Assembly (NCBI GenBank): GCA_902580505.1
Contig: CACHLB010000001.1
Span: 117,324 to 181,323 of the forward strand
Direction of reading: 5' to 3'
DNA: 64,000 nt
Source: an uncultured Pelagibacteraceae bacterium
GTDB lineage: Bacteria; Pseudomonadota; Alphaproteobacteria; Pelagibacterales; Pelagibacteraceae
Notes under the pieces: model-generated
What the model was told of the DNA's origin: nothing
What the model saw: only the letters and a program-made list of their open reading frames with translations
The model's database searches: none
In this document: piece after piece, positions 1 to 9,742 of the stretch
Numbering within the stretch: position 1 is the first letter of the stretch
How the letters are laid out: each line of letters starts with the position of its first letter
Program-made: the position numbers and the translations under genes

Positions 1-77
1 CTCCCACATCCATAACAGAGACCTGACACTGGATCAGTTTTACAAATACTTATACAGGGGCTTACTATCACTTAATC

Positions 78-1100
78 CTAGGAGAAAGCGTCTATCCAGT
101 TACCTTGTGTAGATGCTTTTGAATATTCAGTGGCTCTACCTTCAAAGAAGTTCATATGCTCTACCGCATTTAACATTGTATCTAACCATGTTAGCGGGTT
201 TTTTTGAACATCATATATTGGCTCAAGACCTAACTGAGTTAATCTTCTATTGCCAATGAACCTTATGTAATCTTTAACTTCTTGAGCAGTTAAACCTTGC
301 ATTGGACCCATTTCAAAAGCTAGATCAATAAATGCATCTTCATGTTCAATTATAGTTCTGCAAGCTTCATAAAGTTCTTTTTTAAGTTTTGGTGTCCAAA
401 TCTCAGGATTTTCTTTAATGAACTCCTTAAAAATTCTAATCATAGAATTGCAGTGAAGAGTTTCGTCTCTTACCGACCAAGTAACTATCTGACCCATTCC
501 TTTAAGTTTGTTGTGTCTTGGAAAGTTTAATAAAATTGCGAAACTTGCAAATAACTGAAGGCCTTCTGTAAAGGCACTAAATACCGCAACAGTTTTTGCG
601 ATATCTTCTTTTGAGTTTACATTAAAGTTTTGCATGTAATCATATTTATCTTTCATCTCTTTGTACTTCATGAATGCAGAATATTCAGACTCTGGCATTC
701 CAATAGTATCTAACAAATGTGAATAAGCTGCTACATGGACTGTTTCCATAGAAGCAAATGCTGTCATCATCATTAAAACTTCTGTAGGTTTAAATACAGT
801 TGTGTAATGTCTTAAATAACAGTTATTAACTTCAACATCTGCTTGAGTAAAAAATCTAAAAATTTGAGTTAATAAATTTTTTTCCGACTCAGAAAGATTT
901 TTTTGCCAATCTCTAACATCATCACCAAGTGGAACTTCCTCTGGTAACCAATGAATCCTTTGTTGAGTTAACCAAGCATCATAACACCATGGATATCTGA
1001 ATGGTTTATAAACTGGGTTCTCAACTAATAGACCCATTTTCTTTGGTTCTGTAATTTTTTGTTTTGTATCTTTTAGACTTTCTACTGACATGATAAACAC
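78..1100 (-). CDS. nrdB: Class I ribonucleoside-diphosphate reductase beta subunit
   Basis: NrdB-like protein with metal-ligand/Tyr region SMETVHVAAYSHL (E-x2-H-x3-Y); next to nrdA. Likely start is the internal MSVESL (about 1091). Confidence 0.95.
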   Translation of the reverse strand: MFIMSVESLKDTKQKITEPKKMGLLVENPVYKPFRYPWCYDAWLTQQRIHWLPEEVPLGDDVRDWQKNLSESEKNLLTQIFRFFTQADVEVNNCYLRHYTTVFKPTEVLMMMTAFASMETVHVAAYSHLLDTIGMPESEYSAFMKYKEMKDKYDYMQNFNVNSKEDIAKTVAVFSAFTEGLQLFASFAILLNFPRHNKLKGMGQIVTWSVRDETLHCNSMIRIFKEFIKENPEIWTPKLKKELYEACRTIIEHEDAFIDLAFEMGPMQGLTAQEVKDYIRFIGNRRLTQLGLEPIYDVQKNPLTWLDTMLNAVEHMNFFEGRATEYSKASTQGNWIDAFS

Positions 1101-3019
1101 TCCTCATATTCTGGTTGTTGATTTTCTTGTTTCTTAGATTTGTAAACGTTTGCAGTTACATCTGTAGAATTTGCATCGTTTACGTTTTCCGCTCTTTGTA
1201 TTGATTTAGATCTACAGTAATAAAGACTCTTCAATCCTTTTTTCCAAGCTTGGAAATGAATTTGGTGTAAGTCCCTTTTATGAATGTCTGCAGGTATAAA
1301 TATATTGATTGATTGTGCTTGTGAAATATGAGGTGTTCTATCTGCACCTAATTCCACAATCCATTTCTGGTCTAACTCAAAAGCCGTTTTAAATACGTCT
1401 TTTTCTTGTTGGGTTAAAAAATCAAGATGAGAAACTGAGCCTTGATTAGTTGTTATACTTGACCATGTTTCATCATCATTTTTACCGTGTTTCTCTAATA
1501 ATTTACTTAGATATTTATTTCTAACGTTAAATGATCCAGACAAAGTTTTATGTGTATAACTATTTGCTGCAATTGGCTCTACACCTGGAGATGTTCCACC
1601 ACAAATAATTGAAATTGAAGCAGTAGGAGCTATTGCAGTTTTATTTGAAAATCTTTCATTAATACCATAATCGGCAGCATCTGGACATGCACCTCTTTCA
1701 TCAGCCAAATCTTTTGAAGCTTGATCAACTTGTTTTTGGATGCTTTCAAATATTTTTTTGTTCCAAACTTTACTCATTACTGACTCAAAAGGAATCATTT
1801 TTTGTTGGAAGAATGAATGAAGTCCCATAACACCTAGACCAACACTTCTCTCTTTTAATGCTGAATAAACTGCATCACTAAATGACTCGGGGGCTTTTTC
1901 AGTAAAGTCAGTTAATACATTGTCTAAAAATCTCATTACATCTGGAACAAAATTTTCATCGTCTTTCCATTCATCATAAGTTTCTAAATTTAAAGATGAT
2001 AAACAACATACTGCTGTTCTATCTCTACCCTCTTTATCAATTCCTGTTGGTAAAGTTATTTCGCTACATAAGTTGGATGTCTTAACAGTCAAACCAGCTA
2101 GCTTATGATGTTGGGGTATCATTCTATTAACTGTATCAATGAAAACAATATAAGGTTCTCCAGTTTCAATTCTAGCAGTTAATAATCTAATCCATAAATT
2201 TCTTGCAGAGACAGTTGCTTGTACTGATTGATCTTTTGGACTTTTTAGTGCCCATTGTTCGTCTAACTCAACAGCTCTCATAAATGCATCTGAAACTAAA
2301 ACACCGTGGTGTAAATTTAATGATCTTCTATTTGGATCACCACCTGTTGGTCTTCTCATTTCAATAAATTCTTCTATCTCCGGATGATCAATTGGAAGAT
2401 AACAAGCTGCTGATCCTCTTCTTAAAGAACCTTGACTGATCGCCATTGTCAAAGAGTCCATAACTTTAATGAAAGGAATAATTCCTGAAGTTTTTCCAAC
2501 TCTTCCAATTTTTTCTCCAATAGATCTTAAGTTGCCCCAATAACTTCCAATACCTCCACCTTTAGCTGCTAACCAAACATTTTCACTCCATAGATCTAAT
2601 ATTCCAGTTAAACTATCTCCTGCTTCATTTAAGAAACAAGAAATTGGTAAACCTCTTTTTGTCCCACCATTTGATAAAACTGGTGTTGCTGGCATGAACC
2701 ACAAGTTACTTATGTAGTTATAAAGTCTTTGCGCGTGCAAGTTGTCATCTGCATAATGACTCGCAACTCTTGCAAATAAATCTTGGAATGACTCATTTTC
2801 TCCAAGGTATCTGTCGCTTAATGTTGCTCTTCCAAAATCTGTTAAATTGTTATCTCTTGATCTATCAATTTTAATAGTTATTCCTTTAGAATTTTGAAAC
2901 AACTCTGTGTTGTTATTTAGTGAAAATAAGTCTGGTCTTTTGTCATTATTGCTGATTTTTTCTGCTGGTTTATAATCAGAGACAGCTTTCCTGATCGCCT
3001 GAGACAATATTTTGTTCAT
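1082..3019 (-). CDS. nrdA: Class I ribonucleoside-diphosphate reductase alpha subunit
   Basis: PATPVLSNGG, SNLCSEI, AIAPTASISIICGGTSPGVEP motifs; C-terminal cysteine pair ECLSC; overlaps nrdB. Confidence 0.95.
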   Translation of the reverse strand: MNKILSQAIRKAVSDYKPAEKISNNDKRPDLFSLNNNTELFQNSKGITIKIDRSRDNNLTDFGRATLSDRYLGENESFQDLFARVASHYADDNLHAQRLYNYISNLWFMPATPVLSNGGTKRGLPISCFLNEAGDSLTGILDLWSENVWLAAKGGGIGSYWGNLRSIGEKIGRVGKTSGIIPFIKVMDSLTMAISQGSLRRGSAACYLPIDHPEIEEFIEMRRPTGGDPNRRSLNLHHGVLVSDAFMRAVELDEQWALKSPKDQSVQATVSARNLWIRLLTARIETGEPYIVFIDTVNRMIPQHHKLAGLTVKTSNLCSEITLPTGIDKEGRDRTAVCCLSSLNLETYDEWKDDENFVPDVMRFLDNVLTDFTEKAPESFSDAVYSALKERSVGLGVMGLHSFFQQKMIPFESVMSKVWNKKIFESIQKQVDQASKDLADERGACPDAADYGINERFSNKTAIAPTASISIICGGTSPGVEPIAANSYTHKTLSGSFNVRNKYLSKLLEKHGKNDDETWSSITTNQGSVSHLDFLTQQEKDVFKTAFELDQKWIVELGADRTPHISQAQSINIFIPADIHKRDLHQIHFQAWKKGLKSLYYCRSKSIQRAENVNDANSTDVTANVYKSKKQENQQPEYEECLSCQ

Positions 3020-3061
3020 TAAACTCCCTTTTAATCTTTATACTAAAAAATCTAGTAAATA

Positions 3062-3108
3062 ACTAGATATAGTGTGTAGATTTACCTGATATACTATATA
3101 AATTGTAA
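3062..3108. promoter_or_regulatory. Putative NrdR box pair upstream of nrdA
   Basis: ACTAGATATAGTGTGT (3062-3077) and ACTATATAAATTGTAA (3093-3108) match the consensus ACACWATATATWGTGT at about 12/16 and 11/16; start-to-start spacing 31 bp. Confidence 0.55.
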
Positions 3109-3180
3109 ATCAATAGAACATTTATAGAACTTATTAAATATTTATCAATAAAAATTTTAAAAAAATGTACATATATCCAC

Positions 3181-4635
3181 ATGAATAATTCAGGAAAAAT
3201 TGATCCCTATGGCTTTCGGGAATATGACGCACGATGGGTATACGAAAAAGACATAGATGACGATGGAATCGTTCAACTCGGCAAAGGTCTCGGAACTCAA
3301 ATAATTAAACACACACAAAAAAACAATCCTAGAATTGTAGTTGGTCAAGATTACAGATCTTACAGCGAACATATCAAAGAAAAATTAAAAGAGGGTTTGG
3401 TTTCAACTGGATGTAATATTGAAGATATTGGATTGTCGTTATCACCAATGGTTTACTTCGCACAATTTAATTTAAATTCAGATGCAATTGCAATGGTTAC
3501 AGCTAGTCATAATGAAAATGGTTGGACAGGTGTAAAAATGGGTATCAAAAAAGGACTTACTCATGCACCTGAAGAAATGAAACAACTAAAAGATATTACT
3601 CTCAATCAAAAATTTATTAATGGAGAGGGTAATATAAAAAAAATTGATGATTTTCAAAATGTTTATAAAAATGATTTAATAACAAAAAACCCATTAAATA
3701 AAAAAATTAAAGCAGTAGTTGCTTGTGGCAATGGAACGGCAGGAATATTTGCACCAGATATTTTAAGGGGTATTGGTTGCGAAGTAATTGAACTTGATTG
3801 CGAACTTGATTGGACTTTTCCAAAATATAATCCAAATCCTGAAGATTTGGAAATGTTACATGCAATTTCAAAAGCAGTTAAAGAAAATAATGCTGATATT
3901 GGATTTGGTTTTGATGGAGATGGAGATAGAGTTGGGGTTATCGATGATAAAGGTAATGAAATCTTTTCAGATAAAATAGGGCTATTAATAGCTAGAAATC
4001 TTTCAAAAGATCATAAAAATAGTAAATTTGTTGTTGATGTAAAATCTACAGGACTTTATTCGAATGACAGAATATTAAATGAGAATAAATGTGAAACAAT
4101 TTATTGGAAAACTGGTCATTCTCATATCAAAAGAAAAGTAAATACCGATAACGCTTTAGCAGGATTTGAAAAAAGTGGTCATTTCTTTTTTAATAAACCT
4201 TTGGGATATGGCTATGATGATGGAATTAATTCAGCAATACAGGTCTGTAAGTTACTCGATAAAAATAACAAAAAAATGAGTGAAATACTTGCTGAATTAC
4301 CAACAACTTATCAAAGCCCGACTATGGCTCCTTATTGTAAAGATAGTGAAAAATATGATGTAGTTGAGAATTTAGTTAAAGAAATAACAAATATTAAAGA
4401 AAATAAAACTAAAGTAGATGATCAAGAAATTAGAGAAATATTAACTGTTAATGGAGTAAGATTTTCTTTTGATGATGGGTCTTGGGGATTAATAAGAGCA
4501 TCTTCTAATAAACCCTCTTTAGTTGTAGTTACTGAAAGTCCAACCTCTGAAGATAGAAAAAAGAAGATTTTTGACTTTATTGATAATCTGCTTCAACAAA
4601 CTGGTAAAGTTGGGGATTATGATCAAAAAATTTAA
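3181..4635 (+). CDS. Phosphomannomutase/phosphoglucomutase
   Basis: TASHNENGWTG active-site Ser loop and DGDGDRVG metal-binding motif. Confidence 0.92.
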   Translation: MNNSGKIDPYGFREYDARWVYEKDIDDDGIVQLGKGLGTQIIKHTQKNNPRIVVGQDYRSYSEHIKEKLKEGLVSTGCNIEDIGLSLSPMVYFAQFNLNSDAIAMVTASHNENGWTGVKMGIKKGLTHAPEEMKQLKDITLNQKFINGEGNIKKIDDFQNVYKNDLITKNPLNKKIKAVVACGNGTAGIFAPDILRGIGCEVIELDCELDWTFPKYNPNPEDLEMLHAISKAVKENNADIGFGFDGDGDRVGVIDDKGNEIFSDKIGLLIARNLSKDHKNSKFVVDVKSTGLYSNDRILNENKCETIYWKTGHSHIKRKVNTDNALAGFEKSGHFFFNKPLGYGYDDGINSAIQVCKLLDKNNKKMSEILAELPTTYQSPTMAPYCKDSEKYDVVENLVKEITNIKENKTKVDDQEIREILTVNGVRFSFDDGSWGLIRASSNKPSLVVVTESPTSEDRKKKIFDFIDNLLQQTGKVGDYDQKI

Positions 4636-4688
4636 AATTCAACTATAAAGAGTTAAGAAAAAATTAGAGAATCGATTAATATGTAGTT

Positions 4689-4724
4689 GAGGTGGCGGAG
4701 GGAGACTGAAACCACCTCGTCTCC
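4689..4724. other. GC-rich interleaved inverted repeats (possible pseudoknot or structured RNA) in a convergent intergenic region
   Basis: GAGGTGG(4689-4695)-CGGAG-GGAGAC(4701-4706)-TGAAA-CCACCTC(4712-4718)GTCTCC(4719-4724): two perfect, interleaved stems. Confidence 0.5.
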
Positions 4725-5557
4725 TAGGTCACTAAAAATCTATATAGAAATAAAGTACCGATAACATATAAAAAAACACCAAATAATCTCTGTGTTTTAA
4801 CTCTATCTAGATCTTGAACTGTTTTTGCTCCAATTCTTGCCATGAATGTTGTTATAGGAACAAATATTATAAATGCAGGTATATTAATAAACCCTATGCT
4901 TAATGGTATATCTGCTTTTAACATCATGCCAGATGTAAAAAATCCGATTGATCCAAATAAGGCTATTATAAATCCAATCGCTGCAGAACTTCCTATTGCT
5001 AAGTTAATTGGATAGCCAAAATATCTTAGTATAGGAACATTCATCATAGCTCCTGTTATGCCCATAGGAGCAGATATTAATCCTGACAAAAATCCAAATA
5101 TTATTCTAGGAAAAATATTAAATTTTTTTTTAATTTTTTTTTTCTTTTCACTTTGTAACAACAAGTAAGCTCCAAAAAAGAAAACAACGGCAGAAAAAAA
5201 GAATAATAAAGTTTTAGTATTCATCAATGCTGCCATCAATGTTCCAGAGAAAACTCCTATTATTACAAATGTTCCATAATTTTTTATAATATTAAAATCA
5301 ACAGCATTATACTTTCTATGAGTTAATACTGAAGCTGTAGCTGTTAAAATTGTTATTGAAAAAGCTGTCCCTACAGACAAATGCATTAAATAATCTTTAT
5401 CTACATTAAATGCTTCAAACACAAAAAATAAAAATGGTACAGATATCAAACCCCCACCAATTCCAAAAAATCCCGCAAAGAAACCAACCGGAACAGCGGC
5501 TGCCATCATTAAAAAAATAAAATAAATATTATTAATCTCTAAAAGAGTATTATTCAA
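4724..5557 (-). CDS. Sulfite exporter TauE/SafE family membrane protein
   Basis: Repeated FFGIGGGLI and GFLSGLISAPMGITGAM motifs; multiple TM segments. Confidence 0.85.
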   Translation of the reverse strand: MNNTLLEINNIYFIFLMMAAAVPVGFFAGFFGIGGGLISVPFLFFVFEAFNVDKDYLMHLSVGTAFSITILTATASVLTHRKYNAVDFNIIKNYGTFVIIGVFSGTLMAALMNTKTLLFFFSAVVFFFGAYLLLQSEKKKKIKKKFNIFPRIIFGFLSGLISAPMGITGAMMNVPILRYFGYPINLAIGSSAAIGFIIALFGSIGFFTSGMMLKADIPLSIGFINIPAFIIFVPITTFMARIGAKTVQDLDRVKTQRLFGVFLYVIGTLFLYRFLVT

Positions 5558-6551
5558 TTTGACCTGCCGATATACTTTGTGGATTAAATTTTACTTTATC
5601 CATTATGTGATCAATTTTCTTAACATCGGCATCTCTTACACACATATTTTCACTTAAATATCTTTTCCAAAAACTTGAACCAGTTTGGCCATGAAATAAA
5701 CCAAGAGTATGTCTCATGATTTGATTTAATCTTGTACCTTTTTTAATTTCTTCTTTTACATACTCAATTAGTTTCTCAACAACTTCTTGTCTTGTCAAAA
5801 CTTCACTATTGTTAAAAATTTTATTTTCAATATCTGCTAACATGTAAGGAGAATGATAAATAGATCTTCCAATCATAACACCATCTACATTATCTAAATG
5901 TTCTTTGATTTGATCAGTAGACGTTATGCCTCCATTAATTATTATTTCTAAATATTTAAAATCTTTTTTTAATCTATTTACATATTCATATTTCAAAGGC
6001 GGAATGTTTAAATTTTGTTTAGGCGTAAATTTTCCTAACATTGCTTTTCTGGCATGGATTATAAAAGTTTTAACACCTGTTTCTTTTAAAATATTCACAA
6101 AATTATATAAATTTTCGTATTGATCAACATTGTCATATCCAATTCTAGTTTTAACTGTTACAGGAAGTGATGTTTTTGAAATCATTTCACTTAGACAATC
6201 AGCAACAAGATTAGGTTCTTGAATTAAACAAGCCCCAAATCTATTTTTCTGAACTTTTTTACTTGGACAACCTAAATTTAAATTTATTTCATCATAACCA
6301 AATTCTTCACCTAAATATGCTGCATTTCCTAATAGTTTTGGAGAAGAACCACCAAGTTGCAAAGCAACAGGTTTTTCTCTCATATCAAATTCTAATAGTT
6401 TCTTTTTATCTCCTCTATCAATAGCTTCTGAGACAATCATTTCAGTATAGAGAAGAACGTTTTTACTAATTAGTCTTAAGAAAAATCTTTCATGTTTGTC
6501 TGTGCAGTCCATCATTGGGGCAACAGAAACAGTTCTATTTAATCTAGACAT
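5550..6551 (-). CDS. dusA: tRNA-dihydrouridine synthase A
   Basis: VAPMMDCTD, NLNLGCPSKKVQ, VKTRIGYD, NGGI motifs. Confidence 0.92.
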   Translation of the reverse strand: MSRLNRTVSVAPMMDCTDKHERFFLRLISKNVLLYTEMIVSEAIDRGDKKKLLEFDMREKPVALQLGGSSPKLLGNAAYLGEEFGYDEINLNLGCPSKKVQKNRFGACLIQEPNLVADCLSEMISKTSLPVTVKTRIGYDNVDQYENLYNFVNILKETGVKTFIIHARKAMLGKFTPKQNLNIPPLKYEYVNRLKKDFKYLEIIINGGITSTDQIKEHLDNVDGVMIGRSIYHSPYMLADIENKIFNNSEVLTRQEVVEKLIEYVKEEIKKGTRLNQIMRHTLGLFHGQTGSSFWKRYLSENMCVRDADVKKIDHIMDKVKFNPQSISAGQIE

Positions 6552-7851
6552 ATTTTTTGAGTTTGCTTGATATATTAATTTTTTTTTCGTTTACATACTC
6601 TTGATGATTTTGCTCAATTTTCCCAAGTTCATATTTGTAATTAACCATTATTCCAAATGACCTTTTAAATCCTACATCAGAAACGTTAGCATTAACTACA
6701 ATGTCATCAATTTCAGCACCATTTTTTAAGTGAAACCTACACACATCATTTATAGGAAAACCTAAATCATTTTTTTGAACAGCAAGATAATTTAAAGCAA
6801 GTTTTGTTAGTAAATCTTTATTATCTATAAATTTTCTATCTCCAATTTTAAGATCTAAAGATTTTAAAAACTCAACTTTAACAAAATTATCTTTTTGAAC
6901 TATCTCACTTATTTTCTTATTATCTGATGATTTTACCCAATCAGCAAAACCTTGCATTGGTGATAGGGTTCCAAAATTTTTTACATCAGGTAACTCTTCT
7001 TGTAACTCGTATACTACTCTTTTGATTAAGAAATTCCCGAGTGTAACTCTTGACAGTCCTTCTTGACAGTTGCTAATTGAATAAAAAGTAGCTGTATCAT
7101 AATTTTCTTTTTTTCCATCATTGGGTCTTGTCAATTCTTGAATAGATTTTGCTAAACCTTTTGTTAGTGCAATCTCAACGAAAATTATTGGCTCATCTTC
7201 TAATGCTGGATGAAAATATGCAAAAAATCTTCTGTTTTCTCCTAATCTAATTTTCAATTCATTCATATCTTTCATTGAATGAACTTTTTCGTATTTTAAT
7301 AATTTTTCTAATATTGCAGCTTTAGTATCCCAAGTTATTTTTCTTAATTTTAAAAATCCAGGATTGAACCAATTTTTAAAAATATCAATCAAATCATAAT
7401 CTAATTCTTTTAATTCAGGATTTTTTAATAAAAACATTTGTAGATCTTCTCTTAAAGAAACAATCTCAGCTGTTCCATTAGGAGCCATGTTTAATCTTAT
7501 AAACAATTCTTTTCTAATTCCCGATGTAATTCTTGATAAATTTAAAATTGATCTACTATTTTTATTTTCTGTATAATCTTTAATGGCATTGTCAATATTT
7601 GCTGTATCAGGTTTATATTTTTCATTTACTTGAAGTAAGAATTTTAATTTATCTTCATGAGATAAGTTATGATATCTAAAGAGAATATCCCTTGCTAATG
7701 TAATTCCAAATGCTGCTCCTTTAGATGATAAAAGATCATCACATAGCTCGATCAAATCTCTTTTTTTAGAGAATTTTTTTAATGATTTTTTCTCTAAAAT
7801 TTTTTGACCAGCATCAGCAATTGTCTCAAATATTCTTTTTATATTTAACAT
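6544..7851 (-). CDS. Malonyl-CoA decarboxylase
   Basis: Full-length MCD-like protein including FGTLSPMQGFADWV and NWFNPGFLKLRKITWDT. Confidence 0.9.
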   Translation of the reverse strand: MLNIKRIFETIADAGQKILEKKSLKKFSKKRDLIELCDDLLSSKGAAFGITLARDILFRYHNLSHEDKLKFLLQVNEKYKPDTANIDNAIKDYTENKNSRSILNLSRITSGIRKELFIRLNMAPNGTAEIVSLREDLQMFLLKNPELKELDYDLIDIFKNWFNPGFLKLRKITWDTKAAILEKLLKYEKVHSMKDMNELKIRLGENRRFFAYFHPALEDEPIIFVEIALTKGLAKSIQELTRPNDGKKENYDTATFYSISNCQEGLSRVTLGNFLIKRVVYELQEELPDVKNFGTLSPMQGFADWVKSSDNKKISEIVQKDNFVKVEFLKSLDLKIGDRKFIDNKDLLTKLALNYLAVQKNDLGFPINDVCRFHLKNGAEIDDIVVNANVSDVGFKRSFGIMVNYKYELGKIEQNHQEYVNEKKINISSKLKKYV

Positions 7852-7866
7852 GGTGTTTTTTATATA

Positions 7867-9198
7867 TTAAAAACCTAAACTTTTACCCATTATTTTGTCA
7901 GGTAGCCAAGTTACAATCTCAGGAAAAATACACAAAATAAGTATAGCTAAAGCCATAATTATCATAAATGGTATAGATCCCTTTAAAATTTCTGACAAAC
8001 TAACATCTGGTGTTATGCCTTTGATTATATAAAGGTTTAATCCAACAGGTGGGGTAATAAGGCCGATTTCCATATTAATTGTAAACACAATTGCAAACCA
8101 GTACGGATCAAATCCCAGTTGAGTTATAACTGGTAATAATATTGCTGAAGTCATAACAATAACAGCAACTGGTGGTAAAAAGAAACCTGCAATCAAAAGA
8201 AATATATTTATTAAAATAAATACTACCCATTTATTAGAACTCATCTCTACCATGCTTTGAGCTAATGATTGAGTTACGTAAAGTTGAGATAATGTAAATG
8301 CAAAAAGATATGAAGCTGCGATGATAAACATTATCATCACACTTTCTTTCATTGAAACTTTAACAATATTCCATATTTTTTTTGGTTGGTAAATTTTGTA
8401 AACAACAGCAATTAAGACAAAAACTAAAAAAGCTCCAACACCTGAAGCCTCAGATGGGGTAGCAACACCACCATATAAAACATATAAGACACCAGCAATG
8501 ATTGCTAAGAAAGGAAGTATCCTTGGTAGAACTTCAATTTTTTCTTTGAAAGTTGGAGGTGTTCTATTTTTTAAAGCTTTAGCTGAGTCTTTATCAATAA
8601 AGTAACTGTGTATCAGTGCCCAGATAGCGAACATACCTGCAAGCATAAATCCAGGTATCAATCCGCTTAAAAATAATCTTCCAATTGATGTTCCAGTTGC
8701 AATTCCATAAACAATTAAAACAATACTTGGAGGTATTAATACTCCTAAAGTTCCTCCTGCTGCTATGGTTCCTGTTGCAATTTGATCTGAGTATCCTCTT
8801 TTTCTCATTTCAGGAATTCCCATAGTGCCAATTGCAGCACAGGTTGCAGGACTTGATCCACTTAGTGCAGCAAAAATTGAACAAGCTCCTATATTAGAAA
8901 TAACTAGTCCTCCAGGTACTCTCCATAGCCATCTATCCAATCCTGTATATAAATCTTTTCCTGCTGGAGAATTTGCTACTGCCATTCCCATTAAAATAAA
9001 CATTGGTATTGAAAGAAGAACAAATGAATTTAAGCCTGCATAGAAAGTTTCAGCAAAAACATCTAGCATTTGAAAACCTTCGAAAGCAACTAAAAGAGCT
9101 ATTGATACAAAGCTTAAACCAAAAGCAATTGGTATTCCGGAAAATAATACTATCAAAGTAAAAACAGCAACAATTATTGCAATTATTAATGGATCCAT
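7867..9198 (-). CDS. dctM: TRAP transporter large permease (DctM family)
   Basis: Hydrophobic, about 12 TM; GIPIAFGLSF, GIATGTSIGRLFLSGLIPG, ITPPVGLNLYIIKG motifs. Confidence 0.93.
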   Translation of the reverse strand: MDPLIIAIIVAVFTLIVLFSGIPIAFGLSFVSIALLVAFEGFQMLDVFAETFYAGLNSFVLLSIPMFILMGMAVANSPAGKDLYTGLDRWLWRVPGGLVISNIGACSIFAALSGSSPATCAAIGTMGIPEMRKRGYSDQIATGTIAAGGTLGVLIPPSIVLIVYGIATGTSIGRLFLSGLIPGFMLAGMFAIWALIHSYFIDKDSAKALKNRTPPTFKEKIEVLPRILPFLAIIAGVLYVLYGGVATPSEASGVGAFLVFVLIAVVYKIYQPKKIWNIVKVSMKESVMIMFIIAASYLFAFTLSQLYVTQSLAQSMVEMSSNKWVVFILINIFLLIAGFFLPPVAVIVMTSAILLPVITQLGFDPYWFAIVFTINMEIGLITPPVGLNLYIIKGITPDVSLSEILKGSIPFMIIMALAILILCIFPEIVTWLPDKIMGKSLGF

Positions 9199-9692
9199 TA
9201 GTTAGTATCCTTTTCGTCTGAAAGCTTAATAATTTCTGCTATATATTGTAAAATCATTAATGCAGCACCTATCATCATTGAAGAATATGGAACCCACAAT
9301 GGAGGATCCCAAACCGTTCCTGTTGAGTAATTTTTAGTAAACGCTTCCTCAACCATTAAAAAACCAAAATAGAATAAAATTAAGAAGAATAATAAACTGA
9401 CTAATGAGGTAAAAATTTTAAGTCTTAATATATTTTTTTTTGATAAAAAATCGTAAATCCACTCCATGCTGACATGAGCTTTTTCACTTAAAACATATGC
9501 ACTTCCTATAAATGTTGAAGCAACTAGAAGCATTGTAACTAGCTCTGTTTGCCACGTTATTGCTCTTTGAAAAAAGTATCTCTCGAAAACTAATTCTACG
9601 ATTACAAGAATTGATAAGAGTAAAGCTAAAACAGCAAAAGCTCCACAAGCTCTTGCAACATAATCACAGAATTTTAAGTATTTTTCTTTCAT
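9198..9692 (-). CDS. dctQ: TRAP transporter small permease (DctQ family)
   Basis: 4-TM small protein between dctP and dctM; TWQTELVTMLLVASTFIGSAYVLSEKAHVSMEWI. Confidence 0.9.
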   Translation of the reverse strand: MKEKYLKFCDYVARACGAFAVLALLLSILVIVELVFERYFFQRAITWQTELVTMLLVASTFIGSAYVLSEKAHVSMEWIYDFLSKKNILRLKIFTSLVSLLFFLILFYFGFLMVEEAFTKNYSTGTVWDPPLWVPYSSMMIGAALMILQYIAEIIKLSDEKDTN

Positions 9693-9728
9693 AAAAAAAC
9701 CCCTACTTATAGAGAATAAATAGGGGTT
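9693..9728 (-). terminator. Stem-loop plus T-tract between dctP and dctQ (attenuator or partial terminator)
   Basis: AACCCCTA(9698-9705)/TAGGGGTT(9721-9728), 15-nt loop, followed on the minus strand by TTTTTTT. Confidence 0.75.
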
Positions 9729-9742
9729 CTTTATATATTATT

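Noticed and set aside
342-530. Short antisense ORFs in the track (for example 342-530, 3190-3372, 3788-3979, 5926-6123, 8825-9043, 10215-10403, 12086-12274, 13170-13424, 16931-17125, 19905-20177, 22234-22488, 25048-25254, 27679-27921, 29186-29371, 30558-30950, 36257-36475, 38709-38945, 39045-39281, 41457-41729, 43499-43702, 47902-48102, 49758-49988, 52955-53167, 53444-53695, 55726-55944, 56273-56575, 61183-61389, 62308-62508, 63539-63784)
   Set aside because: They lie largely inside strongly supported genes on the other strand or in another frame, lack recognisable motifs, and look like by-products of AT-rich codon usage.
4689-4724. tRNA or tmRNA remnant (resembles the 3' half of a tRNA-Ser gene by eye)
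   Set aside because: The T-loop-like stretch TTCAGTC lacks the conserved A58 context, no cloverleaf can be drawn, and there is no room for a tmRNA tag frame.
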